A program made the translations under genes and the position numbers. Below the pieces are notes generated by a model. The model had not been told where the DNA came from. It did not search any database and was given only the letters and a program-made list of their open reading frames with translations. Positions 47,766-59,420 of a stretch of 64,000 nt of DNA are shown here, piece after piece; position 1 is the first letter of the stretch; every line of letters begins with the position of its first letter. This DNA comes from Nelumbo lutea (taxonomy: Eukaryota; Streptophyta; Magnoliopsida; Proteales; Nelumbonaceae): positions 73,652,401 through 73,716,400 of the forward strand of contig JAKGHH010000001.1 in assembly GCA_022828595.1 (NCBI GenBank), in the 5' to 3' direction.

Positions 47766-48289
47766 GACAAGATCTTTTTCCGCGATGGGAGATCAAGAAG
47801 TAGGACTCCATCTCTGAGGAAGGCTATATTTGCTTCTTTGTAGTCTACATCGACTATGGTAAGGCATTTTTGTCAGTCTCCGATATACACTAACCACAGT
47901 TGTTATGTGCCTTGGCCGCATCCTTTTTCATATTAGGCTAGTAGTACCCTAGTCTCTATAGTCTACGATACAGTGGGGTTGTAATGCCATTGCAGTAGGT
48001 GTTGTGCATTCCTTTTAGCACTATAGTTGCTTCTACGGGTCCTAAGCACCTAGCTCTGACTCTGTCTACCATTTTGTCATATAATACCACGTTTACTAAT
48101 TGGTATCGTAATAGCACCCTATTATCTTGCACTGTGGGATTTTTTGGTTTTTCGACAATGGCCTATCTTCAATCATCCTTCTCGATAGTATCCCTTGATT
48201 TGACTCAGTGTGCCCGTCTTTCTGTTGATGGTTCGCCTTGTGTTTGAATGATTATGCTAACTGGGTTTTCACTTGATTGAATTTTGGAA

Positions 48290-48650
48290 CCTAGTGTGGC
48301 TAAGGCATTTGTATACCTATTTTTTGTCTCTATTTTGGTGCTCATAGATCATGTCCATGTCCTTGGTCAAGTTTTGGATCAAGGTTCTATATGGAAGGAT
48401 CATCAACTCCTTCACTGTAGTGTCTCCCTCATTAGTCCTATTACTAGCTTTAATTCTTTAATCACCACTTTCCTCGCTTCAGATTTCCTTATGACTATTA
48501 AACCTAACACCAATGCCTCGTATTCTATGATATTGTGGGAGCAGGGGAATTGTAGTTTTAAAGAGTATGCTGAGGTTTCGCCAATGGGTGAGGTTAAAGT
48601 CACTCCTACACCTACAGAGGAGTCGGTGCTACTACCGTTGAAGGTAAGAG
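48290..48650 (-). pseudogene. RNase H domain of the second Tat-like element (broken)
   Basis: The minus strand at 48603-48412 contains LKLQFPCSHNIIEYEALVLG, the NxxEYEA block of gypsy RNase H, followed by stops. Confidence 0.7.
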
Positions 48651-49199
48651 TCCATTCGAAATCTTCTACTATTGTGATCAGGGGAAGGTTGCCTGGTATT
48701 TCATTATATATGGGGAAATCACTATTGGATGGGAAAGCTGCTAGTAGGTCAGCAATGGCTTGGCATTTGATTGCTCAGGGCTGGGTGTAATCAATACTGT
48801 ATTCACTCAGTTGCATCATCCATTTGGCTAGCCACCCGGAGAGCGGTGGTCTGTCCATGGAGTATCTGATAGGGTCATTTCTTGCTATCAAGACCACCTT
48901 TTGACCTAGTATGTAGTGGCTGAACTTCTAGGTTGTGAAGACAAGTGATAGGCATTATTGTTCCATGTGTGAATAGTTCTTTTCTATTGGCTCCAATGTC
49001 CTACTAGCATAGTAAATGGGGCATTCCACATTCTCGTCATTTTCTTGTGCTAGCAGGCACCCTATGGCTTCTGATACTTTAGGTAGGGCCTGATTTATTT
49101 AGTTAAAGGTGTTCTGATGCTGTAATGACCATCTATATTCTACAGATTTTTTGGTTAGTTTTAGGAGGGGAGATGCAGCATGAACGAGACCAGGAATGA

Positions 49200-49900
49200 A
49201 TCTCCTTAGGTAGGACACCTTCCCTAAGAATGTCTTGAGTTGTGATTCATTTCTTGGGGGGGTAGGTCTAGGACAACCTTCACCTTGCTTTCATCTAGGT
49301 GGATTCCATTGTGGTTGACCCAATATCCTAGGAACTTTCCCAATAACACTCCAAATGCACACTTGAGGGAGTTGAGTTTCAGGTTTAAGGATCGGTACCA
49401 TATGAACACTATCCTCAGTACCTCACTATGGTCCTCTCTTTACATGGCTTTCACGACAATACCATCCACGTAACATTATATCTTCTTATGCATCATGTCG
49501 TAGAAGTCGCTTATCATGGCTCTCTAGTAGGTGGCTCCAATGTTCTTTAGGATGAAGGGTATCATCTTGTAGTAAAAGTTGCTTATCAGCGTTCTAAACG
49601 CTATGTGGGATGCACCTACGAGATCCATGTAGATCTAGTTGTAACTGCTATAGGCATCTTGGAATGAAAACAATTGACTCCCAATTGTGGCATTAATGAG
49701 AATTTCCATGTTGGGCAACGGGAATTCATCCTTTGGGAAAGCCTTATTGAGGTCTTTGAAGTCCATACAGTACCTAGGGAACTCGGGAGGTGAGGAGTTG
49801 TCATGTACTAGATATAGTAGTGCTAATGGAGTAGAGTTTAGGTGTGTGTACTAACCTTAGTTAGTCATTCTACTTTTTTACCAGGACAACATTAGCCAAC
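49200..49900 (-). pseudogene. Reverse transcriptase of the second Tat-like element (broken)
   Basis: The minus-strand fragments include YYKMIPFILKNIGATY near 49560, the catalytic box as YVDGIVV near 49465, and CAFGVLLGKFLGYWVNHNGI near 49340. Stops interrupt before the box and elsewhere. The second catalytic Asp is Gly here. Confidence 0.8.
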
Positions 49901-50639
49901 CATTGTGGATGTGCGATGGATTTTATGAAGCCTACTTTTAGGAGTCATTCAACTTTCTCTTTGATTTTTAGGGCAACTTCTGATTTGAACACCCTGTGTG
50001 ACTGCCTTACTGGTCTGGATTTGGGGTCGATGCAGAGTAAATGCTTGACCAGTGTCAGTTCTAGTCCTGGCATTTGGTTAAATGACCATGCGAGTACATC
50101 CTAAAATTCTATCAATCGTGGAGGAGGAGATGGTTTACTAAGTTTCTTAATAGAATTGCTAAATCTACAATTGGCGAACAAGTTTAGTACCTTTCAGAAG
50201 GTTGATCAGATTCGTCTTTTCCTTCTGATCTAATTTGGTAGATATGTATAATGGTTATTTATCTCCTTCTCTTGTGGCCATGTTGATTTCTTCTAACGAT
50301 TCTTCTACTGTGCTATGTGAGTCTTGCATGTGCTTAGGAGGCACATGGATTTCATCATAATATTCTATTGTTTCTTCATGTTGCTCTTGTTGTGGGTGAG
50401 GTTTTAGTTATTTATTCATGATTGTTTGTTTTTGGTGAGAGTAGATATTGCATTATGTACCTCTTGTTTTGTTGTGTTCTCTTGTGATGAGTTGTGTTCT
50501 ATTTGTGATGTGAGCATTGTGACATTGTTGTATTGTGATTCAATTGGTATGATGTTTATGGAGTAGTTTTGAGTGCAAGAATGTGGTGGATTCATTGATA
50601 GGAAAAAGAGATATAACAACAATTATTGTACACAAATTG

Positions 50640-51540
50640 CTTTGTAAATCAGACATCCAGGATAGCTTTCTTTGTGACAAAAGGACCAACCTCTTCATAT
50701 TCCTCAATAATTGTGTAATAGATTTTCCCATACTCATCGGTTTTCTTGATGCATACGGATCGCTTCTTCCGCTCTACTGTCATGTGAGGCCCACTCTGAT
50801 GCTCCTGTAATTGCAGTGTTTCAACTTTAGTCACTTCCATTTCTCTGTTCACAGCGAGTTCGGTGTAATAAGTCATGTCTTGTAGGTGCACTGCGGACCT
50901 TTCAAATGGGACACTGGTGGTAGGGATCCTAACATTCTTCCTTTGTATTTTGCTTTTACGCACTGGTGGCAAGTAGAGGGGACTAGTGCCAGGCCATGTA
51001 TTAGTGGCCAGCCGAGTATTGCATGATACAAAGTCTTTCCTAACACAACCTGGAATTCCTGTTCTGTAGAGAAAGGGCCGATGACTACTGGCAGCATCAG
51101 TAAGCCTTCTGTGACAGACGCGCTTCTGTTAAAATCAATGACTTCTATAGGTAGGCCCTTCATAGTGTCACGGGGTATGCTTATCAGTCACAATGTATGG
51201 ACAGAGATCATGTTGACGGAGCTTCCCTGGTCAACCAACGACCATCCCATCTCGTAGCCCCTATCTTGGTTGTTATGTATAGGGGATGATTGTAGTGTGG
51301 GTCTATCGCAAGCATGTCCTCTGGTGTGAACTCCACTTTGAGTTTATCCATGTGATGTGGCTCAAGAGGCCTTTTGAATGCTTTTGAAAGTGCCCTAACA
51401 GTGAGTCTTTGAATTGTGTTGTTCACCCCTTGCTTGCTGAAGAACTGTTGTAGTTCTATGCTTTGTTCAAAAAGCTGGATCAACATATCCTTGTCTCCGT
51501 TAGTGGTTGCCCCGACCATGTTAATGCTGCCCTAGTGAGT
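50640..51540 (-). pseudogene. Protease region of the second Tat-like element (broken)
   Basis: The minus strand near 51240-51220 reads LVDQGSSVNMIS, an aspartic protease active site with Ser changed to Gln. It is followed by KTLYHAILGWPLIHGLALV (about 51030), the protease C-terminal block. A stop separates the two. Confidence 0.75.
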
Positions 51541-52290
51541 GCGATGGGAGGGGATCGATTTCCATTTGAGTGGGTTTCTTGTTGATGTAGTTGTCTAACT
51601 TGACCTTTTGTACAAAAAATTGTCATAGGGTGAAACAATCCATGAGATCCATGGTTTGGTGACTGATGAAAGTTGCACCAGCAGGGTCCGAGCCTGTCCT
51701 TTTCGGGTCAATTCTGGCCAAGAGATCCTCCTCGGCACGTTGCTCTGTGTTGCGAAGGTCAGCCATGGTTAGCCTTCGCTCTAGGGTGAACCATTTGGAT
51801 AAAAACTTCTTTTTGAGCTCCGCTCATGAATCTCAGGCCTTGCATGTATTCTCTGATCTCCATCTGGCTAACCGGTGCAACAATGATGGCTGCATGTTGT
51901 TGTTTGTGCTTGTTTGGCGGTAGAGCACTGGGTTCTCTGTACTATGATGGGCATAGATGGGTGGTCGGTTTTGAGTGAGTATATCTCAGCCGAAGCCACA
52001 TGACGACTGGAAGGAGTGAATGCAGATGGTTCTATAGAGACAAAAGGAGGGTGTTGGGGAGTCGTCAACCTTTGCAATCGTAGCTGCAAGGTTCTTCGCA
52101 TCTTTGCTTGCATTTGCTCCATTCGATCAGAGTGGGACTCAATGCTATAGACCTTATGAGATAGGATGGAGATGTTTGTCTGCTATGCCATCTCTTGATT
52201 GTCTTGGTCCTCAAGCTCTATGTTAGAATTGTTGGGGTTTATGTGTTGCTCCTTTGGGATAGGGGAAAGATCGATTCTTCGGGTGGCCAT
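51541..52290 (-). pseudogene. gag of the second Tat-like element (broken)
   Basis: The minus-strand ATG at 52290 opens MATRRIDLSPIPKEQ, with a stop near 52187. The core is recognisable at about 51830-51760 (WAELKKKFLSKWFTLERRL). The start lies about 40 bp from the LTR end. Confidence 0.7.
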
Positions 52291-52327
52291 TCTTCGTGAT
52301 CAAGGGCAAGAACCAGAGATTCTAACA

Positions 52328-53153
52328 TAAGTGGTGTGGTAAAGCGGAGTGCAATGGTCTCCTTGAAGGATGAAAAAAGACTAGAGGTCTTTAGTAGTAG
52401 AGGTAGGCAAGGATCTTCTATATATTGTTAGAATTGTATGTTTGTTATGATCTATGCTCCTTTTATAAGGGAAGATCCCAAGGCCCTAAAGGGAAGGGGC
52501 CAAAAATGGTTTGACTCTTATTTGAAAAGGAGATTTTCAATTTGATGTCAGTTGTTAAGTAGACATTGTTGAGGGTTCACCACGCGTCATGCAAGATCTT
52601 CCTAGGATAGTTTCCTTTCATCCAAGGATTCTCATAGTGCACATGCACTACTTCCCTTCGTTTGTTTCTTGCATCGACATGGCGTGGGTGCATCAGAGCT
52701 AATATGACGTTTTCTGCTAGTCCACTAGGTGTCCGCAATGGCTTCAAGCTCATTGCAAGTGTATGACAAGTTTGTGATGGCCTCCGTGATGCATGGTTTA
52801 AAAAAAATAACCTGGAAACAGAACTGTTCTGGCCATTGCTTTACGGGTTGACGGTTTGATCGTCCAATTCGAACGGATGATCTGTTCTGACAATAAAAAT
52901 AAAAATAAAAAATGAATGACTAAAACCATTAAACGGGTCAACAAGTCAACGATTTGATTGCCCAGATCAATGGATCGTTGACCGATTCAGCGGTTTTTTC
53001 CAAAGACCACATTTAGGGTAAAACGAAACTGATTGCCTAGATAGTTTCCAGACTGAATGATCCGACCGTCCGGATCAATGGCAGTTTGAAAACCATGCCG
53101 TGATGGATGCGGGTTTATCGCGTCACCGTTGTAGAGAAGCATATGTAATTACA
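52328..53153 (-). repeat. 5' LTR of the second Tat-like element
   Basis: Pairs with 39103-39725. The minus-strand TATA box (CCTTATAAAAGG) is at 52459-52470. It holds the MITE 52792-53097. On the minus strand it begins TGTAATTACATATG. Confidence 0.82.
52792..53097. mobile_element. hAT-type MITE inside the LTR
   Basis: The ends are CATGGTTTAAAAAAAA and, inverted, CATGGTTTTCAAACTGCC, flanked by perfect CCGTGATG duplications (52784-52791 and 53098-53105). The other LTR (39103-39725) lacks it, which gives the empty site. Confidence 0.9.
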
Positions 53154-53312
53154 ATATGGATATACATAAGATTAGAATTTCATCAAATTCTTCCTTTGTT
53201 GCCTAAAGTACATGAAAAAAGAAAACAAAAAACAAACAAACAAACAAAACAAAACAAAAGAGATTCAAATGGGGGATGCAATATTATACGGTGAGTGTGG
53301 TGGTTATTTGAG

Positions 53313-55447
53313 CTAATTCAATAATGTACGTTTGAGGTTGTGCAGGGCAGCTTTGGCAGCACGGTTTTGGGCAATTTCTTTCTTTAAGCTGTAGTTGGCA
53401 CTCCCGACCAAAATGCCATCGACTAAAACATCGATGGTTGTATTTTGTTGCCACGCATCCACGAACCGTACCCGCATTCCTTTCTTTTGACATAGTTCCA
53501 TGAGCTCCGTCATTGGATGCATACCTAATGTCTGTGGACTAATCATCGGCTCCAGCAAACCCTTGAACACCTGTTTTTAATCCAGATGAATTTGAGAGGG
53601 AGGCTCCAACAACGCATTTGAACAGATAGATACAAGAAAACCCAAATGAATTTGAGAGAGAAAGAGAAAGATAGAGATACCTTCCACACACTGTCCAGGG
53701 AGAAATTACTGTCAAGATAAACAGCCCCAATTGCAGACTCGACGATATCTGCAAGGAACTTGGGTGTGTCAATAAGGCCATTGGAGTGTACTGGGTATGC
53801 CAAAATTGCCTCATTGAACTCTCGGATCTGAACAAGTCCATCGAAAATCAAACAATAGTTAAGTTTGCAGCTTTCTATTGTATGAAACCACTAGATACCT
53901 ACCAAAGTAAATAACAAAAAGGAAATTTGGAGCTTTATACTACATGAAACCAGCAAGATAATGACCAAGTAATAAAAAAAAAGAAGCTCATACATATGAA
54001 CCAAATGGGTCTACAGTCTATGCAACCAATTGAATTGGGCTTTCTATCAAAAACAAAGAAAAAACTATTTGATTTTTGCCCACCTTACAAGTCACCTCCA
54101 TGTGGAAGAGAAGATAATAGTTACGTCTGCATGCTGAGACGTTTCAAGTTTCAACTTCAATGCATACCAATTGATATTGATTTGATAAAGGAAAGAGGAA
54201 AGCAACATCAAATGTTTCTTTTTTTTTTTATGTGGTCGGTGAGAACCCACTGATCCAAGGATGGAACCGATGAAAGTTGCATTTAATTAAGACACAGATG
54301 TTGGACAATTCTTCAAATTCCAAGCTCAAACTTGGATTATATGATCATGGATTGGGTGTCCACCCAGAAGAAGAAGGATAAAAAAAAATCGCTACTTCAA
54401 TTAAGGACGAGAACTACCTTCCTAGAATGAACGAAAATAAACTCAGCCAATTCGTTATTCGAGGGGGGATGGACTGATGGGCCTGATGGCATGGGCTTAC
54501 GGCTGACGCTAATAAATTGACAAACCGGAGAGACGGCATTTTCAAGTTGCTTTATAGAACTGTCTGGACGGTTGAAGGTTGAACGTGAGGAGTGAGGACG
54601 AATGGACGATTAATTAAACTAGGCGGTGGTTCCGAAGATAGGCAGCCCAGGCAGAAGCCCACAGATTAAAGTCTCCAACTTGCCACGTTTCATATATTAA
54701 TGGCCAAGGGCCCACCATCCAGTGGTCCCCTCTGAAAGATTTTAGCTTTTGAGACGAGGGATACTTTTATCGATCGAATCGTAACTAAAACAAACACCCC
54801 CCTCTCGACTGAAACATCACGAGTTCACTTATCACGACCCAGAGAAAGAAAACCCAGAAATCTTGATTACTTTTTCTGAACTGATCGGATTGAAGAAAAA
54901 AACATAAGAAAGCAGGGTGGTAGTTAGCTGATTATATAAGGTTTGAAAAGAAAACTAAAGACACAAATCGAGAGGACGAAAGAGTTACAGGTGGTAGGAT
55001 TTTTACTTGTTCCTCGAGAGAAGGCGATTTGTGGCGTATATAGCGATGAAATCCGTGCTTGATCGCCACCCGTGCAAGCTTTTCGTTGTCGACGTTCGCC
55101 GCTCGTAGCTTTGTTAACGGCCCCGGCGATAGGTCGGGATACAACAGAAACAGCTCTTTCGCCATTAGCAAGTTGAGCACGGAGTCTCCCACATACTCCA
55201 GCCGCTCGTAGGATACACACGGCTTCTCTGGATAGTGGTACGAAGGGTGGATGAATGCTTCTTCTAATAGGCTCCTGTTATTAAACTTGTAACGCAAAAT
55301 ATCTTCCACACCATCGAGACTCGGTAGCAGAGACTCCGACTCAGTTCCTTCCTTTTCTTCCATTCTTCCCAAACAAATTTCTTCTAACAGGGAACAGAGG
55401 GAAGTAGACGACTCTTTTCCTTCTCCTTCTTCCTCTTTTAATCTCAT
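53313..55447 (-). CDS. RNase III-like protein (RTL type): RNase III domain plus one dsRBD, 281 aa
   Basis: Join of 55447-55007, 53827-53681 and 53570-53313 (147, 49 and 85 codons plus stop). All GT-AG junctions are in phase 0. Residues 47-190 form the RNase III domain. The signature ERLEYVGDS (81-89) supplies E81, E84 and D88; LADIVESAIGAVYLD supplies D174 and E177, so all catalytic acids are present. Residues 213-280 are a dsRNA-binding domain ending in NRAAKAALHNL. The product should cleave double-stranded RNA. The single dsRBD and modest size suggest the plant RNase III-like group rather than Dicer-like proteins; I cannot separate RTL2 from RTL3. An in-frame TTG lies six codons upstream of the ATG, and a second ATG at 55363 is possible. 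Confidence 0.92.
53828..55006 (-). other. Intron 1 of the RNase III-like gene
   Basis: 1179 bp, bounded by CAA|GTAAAAATCC and ACTTGTTCAG|ATC. It contains no recognised element. Small open frames inside (for example 53996-54253) look like chance. Intron 2 (53571-53680) is 110 bp. Confidence 0.8.
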
Positions 55448-55650
55448 CCTTCTCACTCGAATCAAGCTTTTACCAATGGATAGAGATTAGAGAAGAAACA
55501 ATTAATAACTATCCTTTTCTTTCTCAACAACTCCTAAACAGTACTCAGACGCTTCCAAGAAAGAGAATATAGAGCGAGGGAGATGGAAACACGGAAACAC
55601 TGGTCCGAGTGGTCGCTCCTTATGAACTCTGAACTCCGAAGTTTAAATGG

Positions 55651-55660
55651 CGTTTTATAA
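55651..55660 (-). promoter_or_regulatory. Candidate TATA box of the RNase III-like gene
   Basis: The minus strand reads CCTTATAAAACGCC, about 205 bp upstream of the ATG. Confidence 0.45.
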
Positions 55661-55743
55661 GGTTGGTTCAATTTGTCTCCACTCCCATCTACAATATGTC
55701 TTAAATTATTCATATTTATAAAAATAAAAAAGAAAATAACCAT

Positions 55744-56465
55744 CCAAATAATTTGTGGATCATCAAACTATAGTGCTTTCACCGCTGTGTCACATGGATC
55801 ATTGAACTACTATGGCCCACTTAATTACCAACAGTGGCTCCGTGGCTGAATATCTTTGGATGGACACGTGTACTACGTTTGAGATTAGGGAACATAATCT
55901 TCGGTGTCTATAGTAAACATAACTTAATTTATTTTATGATATAACAGATATAGGAGTCTGACAACTTGACAAGCGGAAACTTGGAGAATAAGTCAGTTCC
56001 GCGTTTGGTTGTATGAAGTTGACTTATTGGTTTAATTGCTTTTAATCTCTTTTTTGTGCAGATTGAGAAATATAATTATGGGTCCTTAAAAGTATAATAC
56101 CTTGTAGTATGTGAGTTAGTTAATTCAAGGATTTAAGCTTCCATAAATGTGATTAGGGGCTACGAGGTGGCAATTCTACTTGCAATATACCACTGAAAGG
56201 GGCAAGAGAGAGCTGTTAAGAAAGAAGTTCTTGATTTGTTTTTTTATGAATTTAGAAATTAATAATTTCTACGTGATATTCCCTTGTCATTTAATAAGAT
56301 TAATGTAATAATACGTATTTATATAAAGTGTGTTTTGTTGATATTCCATTTTAGAGATTTACTGAATTTCATATTTCTGGACTCTATTTATTAATACCTT
56401 TGAAATAAAATTCAAAAAATTGTAATATATTAATGCATATCGTGATACGATCATTTTTTAAATAA
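55744..56465. other. Upstream intergenic DNA, nothing recognised
   Basis: AT-rich, without a coding frame or clean repeat. Confidence 0.4.
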
Positions 56466-56622
56466 GATTATGTTTGATTTGTAGAAAAAGGTAGGGAAAG
56501 GAAGAGAAAGATATCAAAACCAAAATCTATATGGAGGTTTGTAAAGAAAGAGAAAAACTTTCTTATCTTTCCTTTATTTTTCCTACTTTTTCTTTACTTT
56601 TTCCTTCAAACCAAACATTGCC
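56466..56622. mobile_element. Small Tourist-like MITE, TAA target duplication
   Basis: The ends are GATTATGTTTGATTTG and, inverted, GGCAATGTTTGGTTTG, flanked by TAA at 56463-56465 and 56623-56625. 157 bp. Confidence 0.7.
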
Positions 56623-56821
56623 TAATAATAGTCGCTCCTAACGTGTCCAACTCTAAATTGCATATTCAAATTATTAAAAAAATAGTATCATATGGCCCTT
56701 TTGAAATTGTGTTTCGTACGTCTAATACTTTGAATGTGAGTGTGTGAGGTAGGTTTATGTTTCGTACGTCTAATACTTTGAACTGTGAGTTTGAGGTAGG
56801 TTCCTTAAACCCACAATATTA

Positions 56822-57176
56822 GGGATGTTTGGAATCATGGCTGTTTTTCAAAAAAATGGTGCTACATCAGATTCACATAAGTATTTCAACAAATACCCAT
56901 ATATTTCATTGTTTTGTTTAGGCGTTTATTAAAAAATCGGGCATGTCTAATAAATTGGGAACCGTTTCATGTACCGGTGAATCATTTCCCCCAATGTGGT
57001 GCTTACCTGTTAGTACATACATGAAAAACGGTTATGAAATTCACCTTACCAAACATGGTAGAAACACTCCCAAACAAAACTAAAACATTTTTTTTTGTGA
57101 AAAACGGGTCTTGGAAGCATGGGTGTTTTTTCTTTAAAATCGGTTCCAATAAATGCCCACGCTTCCGAACACCATC
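56822..57176. mobile_element. Tourist-like MITE, TTA target duplication
   Basis: The ends are GGGATGTTTGGAATCATGG and, inverted, GATGGTGTTCGGAAGCGTGG, flanked by TTA at 56819-56821 and 57177-57179. 355 bp. Confidence 0.7.
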
Positions 57177-57941
57177 TTAATCTGGATCCCCGTGTCTGAT
57201 TATTGAATATTTAATAATTTAAATTTCTCTCAATTTTCAACTATAGTGTATCTATATGAATTATATGAAATGTATGTATAATCCTTTCAAGTTTAAAGTA
57301 TGCATATTATTTATATCTATACTATTTATAAAGTGCAAATAGGGTTTACTTTTCTAGAATTTTTATTGGACAAGATTTGCCTCTTCATATCAAGGTCTCT
57401 TTAAGGGTAATTTTGTATATTAATAAGGAAACCTTAATTGAGATGATTAAGGCCGTAATACTCATCATTGTAAAAGTCACATATATGAGTCACCTCATCC
57501 TGCCATTATAAAGTCTACACAATAAAATCTATAAGAGTATTGAAATTATGTTTGACTAAAATACCCTAATTTTAAATTTGGTTACTCTCTAATTGTAAAG
57601 ATAAAAATATAAATTGAATGACTACTTTTTTTTCTCATTAAAATTCCTCTCATTAACTCTTTAATGTTTAAGGTATTAAGTCCTATTAACATTCATTAAA
57701 TTCTAAACTAGAATACTATATTTTTGAATTTGGTCCATTTTGGGGGTGCAAGTCAGGCGGGTTGGGCCGAGTTTATGGTCAACCTAGGCCCGACCCTAAA
57801 ATTTGAGATTAAGGCCTGAGTTTGAGGTTAAGTCTGATCTTCTCAACCAGAGCCTAGCCTGCAATGTAATTTGATGCACTCGAGTTGGACTTGGGCTCAA
57901 GCCTGGGTTAGGCTAATCAATGAATCCACTCTAAAATTACA

Positions 57942-57972
57942 CACACACGCGCACACACACACACACACACAT
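57942..57972. repeat. (CA)n microsatellite
   Basis: ACACAC run with CGCG interruptions, next to the Helitron end at 57976. Confidence 0.9.
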
Positions 57973-57975
57973 GTA

Positions 57976-58004
57976 CTAGCAGAAGAGCACGTGCTTTGCA
58001 CGTG
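57976..58004 (-). mobile_element. 3' end of a minus-strand Helitron
   Basis: On the minus strand the perfect hairpin CACGTGC-AAA-GCACGTG is followed by TCTTCTG, CTAG and T. The matching 5' end was not found to the right, so only this border is supported. Confidence 0.6.
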
Positions 58005-58289
58005 TACATAACATTAAAAATATATTGATGTTGTATGCGTTCTAGGTTTGACCAGTTTATTATGTAAAAAAATTAAATAAAATTATTTTCTATATCAAAA
58101 GAAAATGTGAAAAAGATTCTCATCTTTAGAAAGTAGATGGATTATTAAACATTAAACCAATAATCAATCCCAATGCGAGGATTGTTAAAGTCCAAAACTT
58201 AGGTGAATTCTAATTTAAATTCAAAATTGAGGTCTTTAAATCCAATCAGATTTCAGAAAGTTAAAAAGTAATTAATATTTTAATTATTT

Positions 58290-59420
58290 GTATTTTAAAA
58301 AATTGAAGGGGTGTCAGATTAAATTTGAATCCAATCTGAACCGAATTCGAATCCATGGTATTCAAATCCAATTGGATTTTAGATGGATTTAGATGCATTG
58401 CTCGATTCAAACACACTTTTCAATTATATTGGATTCGAATGAGGTGTTTATGTAATTGAGTGAGATTTGGATTCGACTCCATTTGATCTGATTAAATTTA
58501 TATGGTTATGTTTAAAATAATAAAAAATACATTTGTATATATTGTATTATATATGAATTTATATAGTAGATAGATATGTGAATATAAACATATAACAAAT
58601 TCAATATATTACATTTGCATTATTTTATTACACATAAAAGTAGTTAACTTTTTTATTTTTTTGTATTTTAAAAATTAAAACAGAGTTAGATTAAATCCAA
58701 ATCTGATCTGAGTCCATCAGGATTTGAATTTGAACCCGAAGTCTTCAAATTCAATCAGATTTTGAAAAATTAAAAAATAATTAAATTTTATATTTTTTGT
58801 GTTTTTAAAAATTAAAGTAGGGTTGGATTAAATCCAAATCTGATCTAAGTCTATTAGGATTAGAATTCGAATTTTAAGGTCTTCAAATCCAATTGGATTT
58901 TAGAAAGCTGAAAAATGAAAAGTAATTAACTAATTTTTTTAACTTTTTAATTTTATTGTATTTAAAAAAAAAATGAAGCAGAGTAATCTGTTAGGATTTG
59001 AATTCGAATTCAATAATTGGATTGAATTTGGTTTTTTTTTTTAATCTGATCCAAATCTAACTCATCTATAGCCTTACGAGATAAGAAATAACAAAGTGGA
59101 GTACTAACAAAGTCAAAAGGGGCACTTCAAGGAAATAAAAAGTCGACAATTGATGAAAAAAATTATTTTTCGTATGTATTTTAAACAATTAAAGCAGAGT
59201 CCAATTAAATTTGAATCCGATCCAATTACATTACGACTTGAATTCAAATCAGTCTTCAAATCCAATTACATGTCAGAAAGTTGAAAATTATTCAACTTTT
59301 TTTTTTGTGTTTTTAAAATTAAGATGGAGTTAGATTAAATCCAAATTCAATCTAAGTTCTTTAGGATTCAAATTTGAATCCAATACGATCAGATTTGGAT
59401 TTTGCTGAATCAAATACATT
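58290..59420. repeat. Degenerate tandem repeat, about 140-180 bp unit
   Basis: The phrase TTAGATTAAATCCAAATCTG and diverged forms recur near 58306, 58684, 58822, 59186 and 59330. Each is followed by GGATTTGAATTTGAA-type and TTCAAATCCAAT-type words. AT-rich and non-coding. Confidence 0.65.

Larger units (their letters stand above)
39103..53153 (-). mobile_element. Second Tat-like Ty3/gypsy LTR retrotransposon (14 kb, dead)
   Basis: The LTRs are 52328-53153 (5') and 39103-39725 (3'), flanked by GTATG on the left and ATATG on the right, a probable 5-bp duplication with one change. On the minus strand: gag from 52290, protease, RT, RNase H, integrase ending near 46990, then a long 3' region. That region holds a minisatellite, an antisense ORF, and a nested non-coding LTR element (40319-43211). 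All genes are broken. Confidence 0.82.

Noticed and set aside
53228..53255. AAAC-rich run downstream of the RNase III-like gene as a retroposon tail
   Set aside because: It is a simple (AAAC)n microsatellite in the 3' flank with no element body attached.
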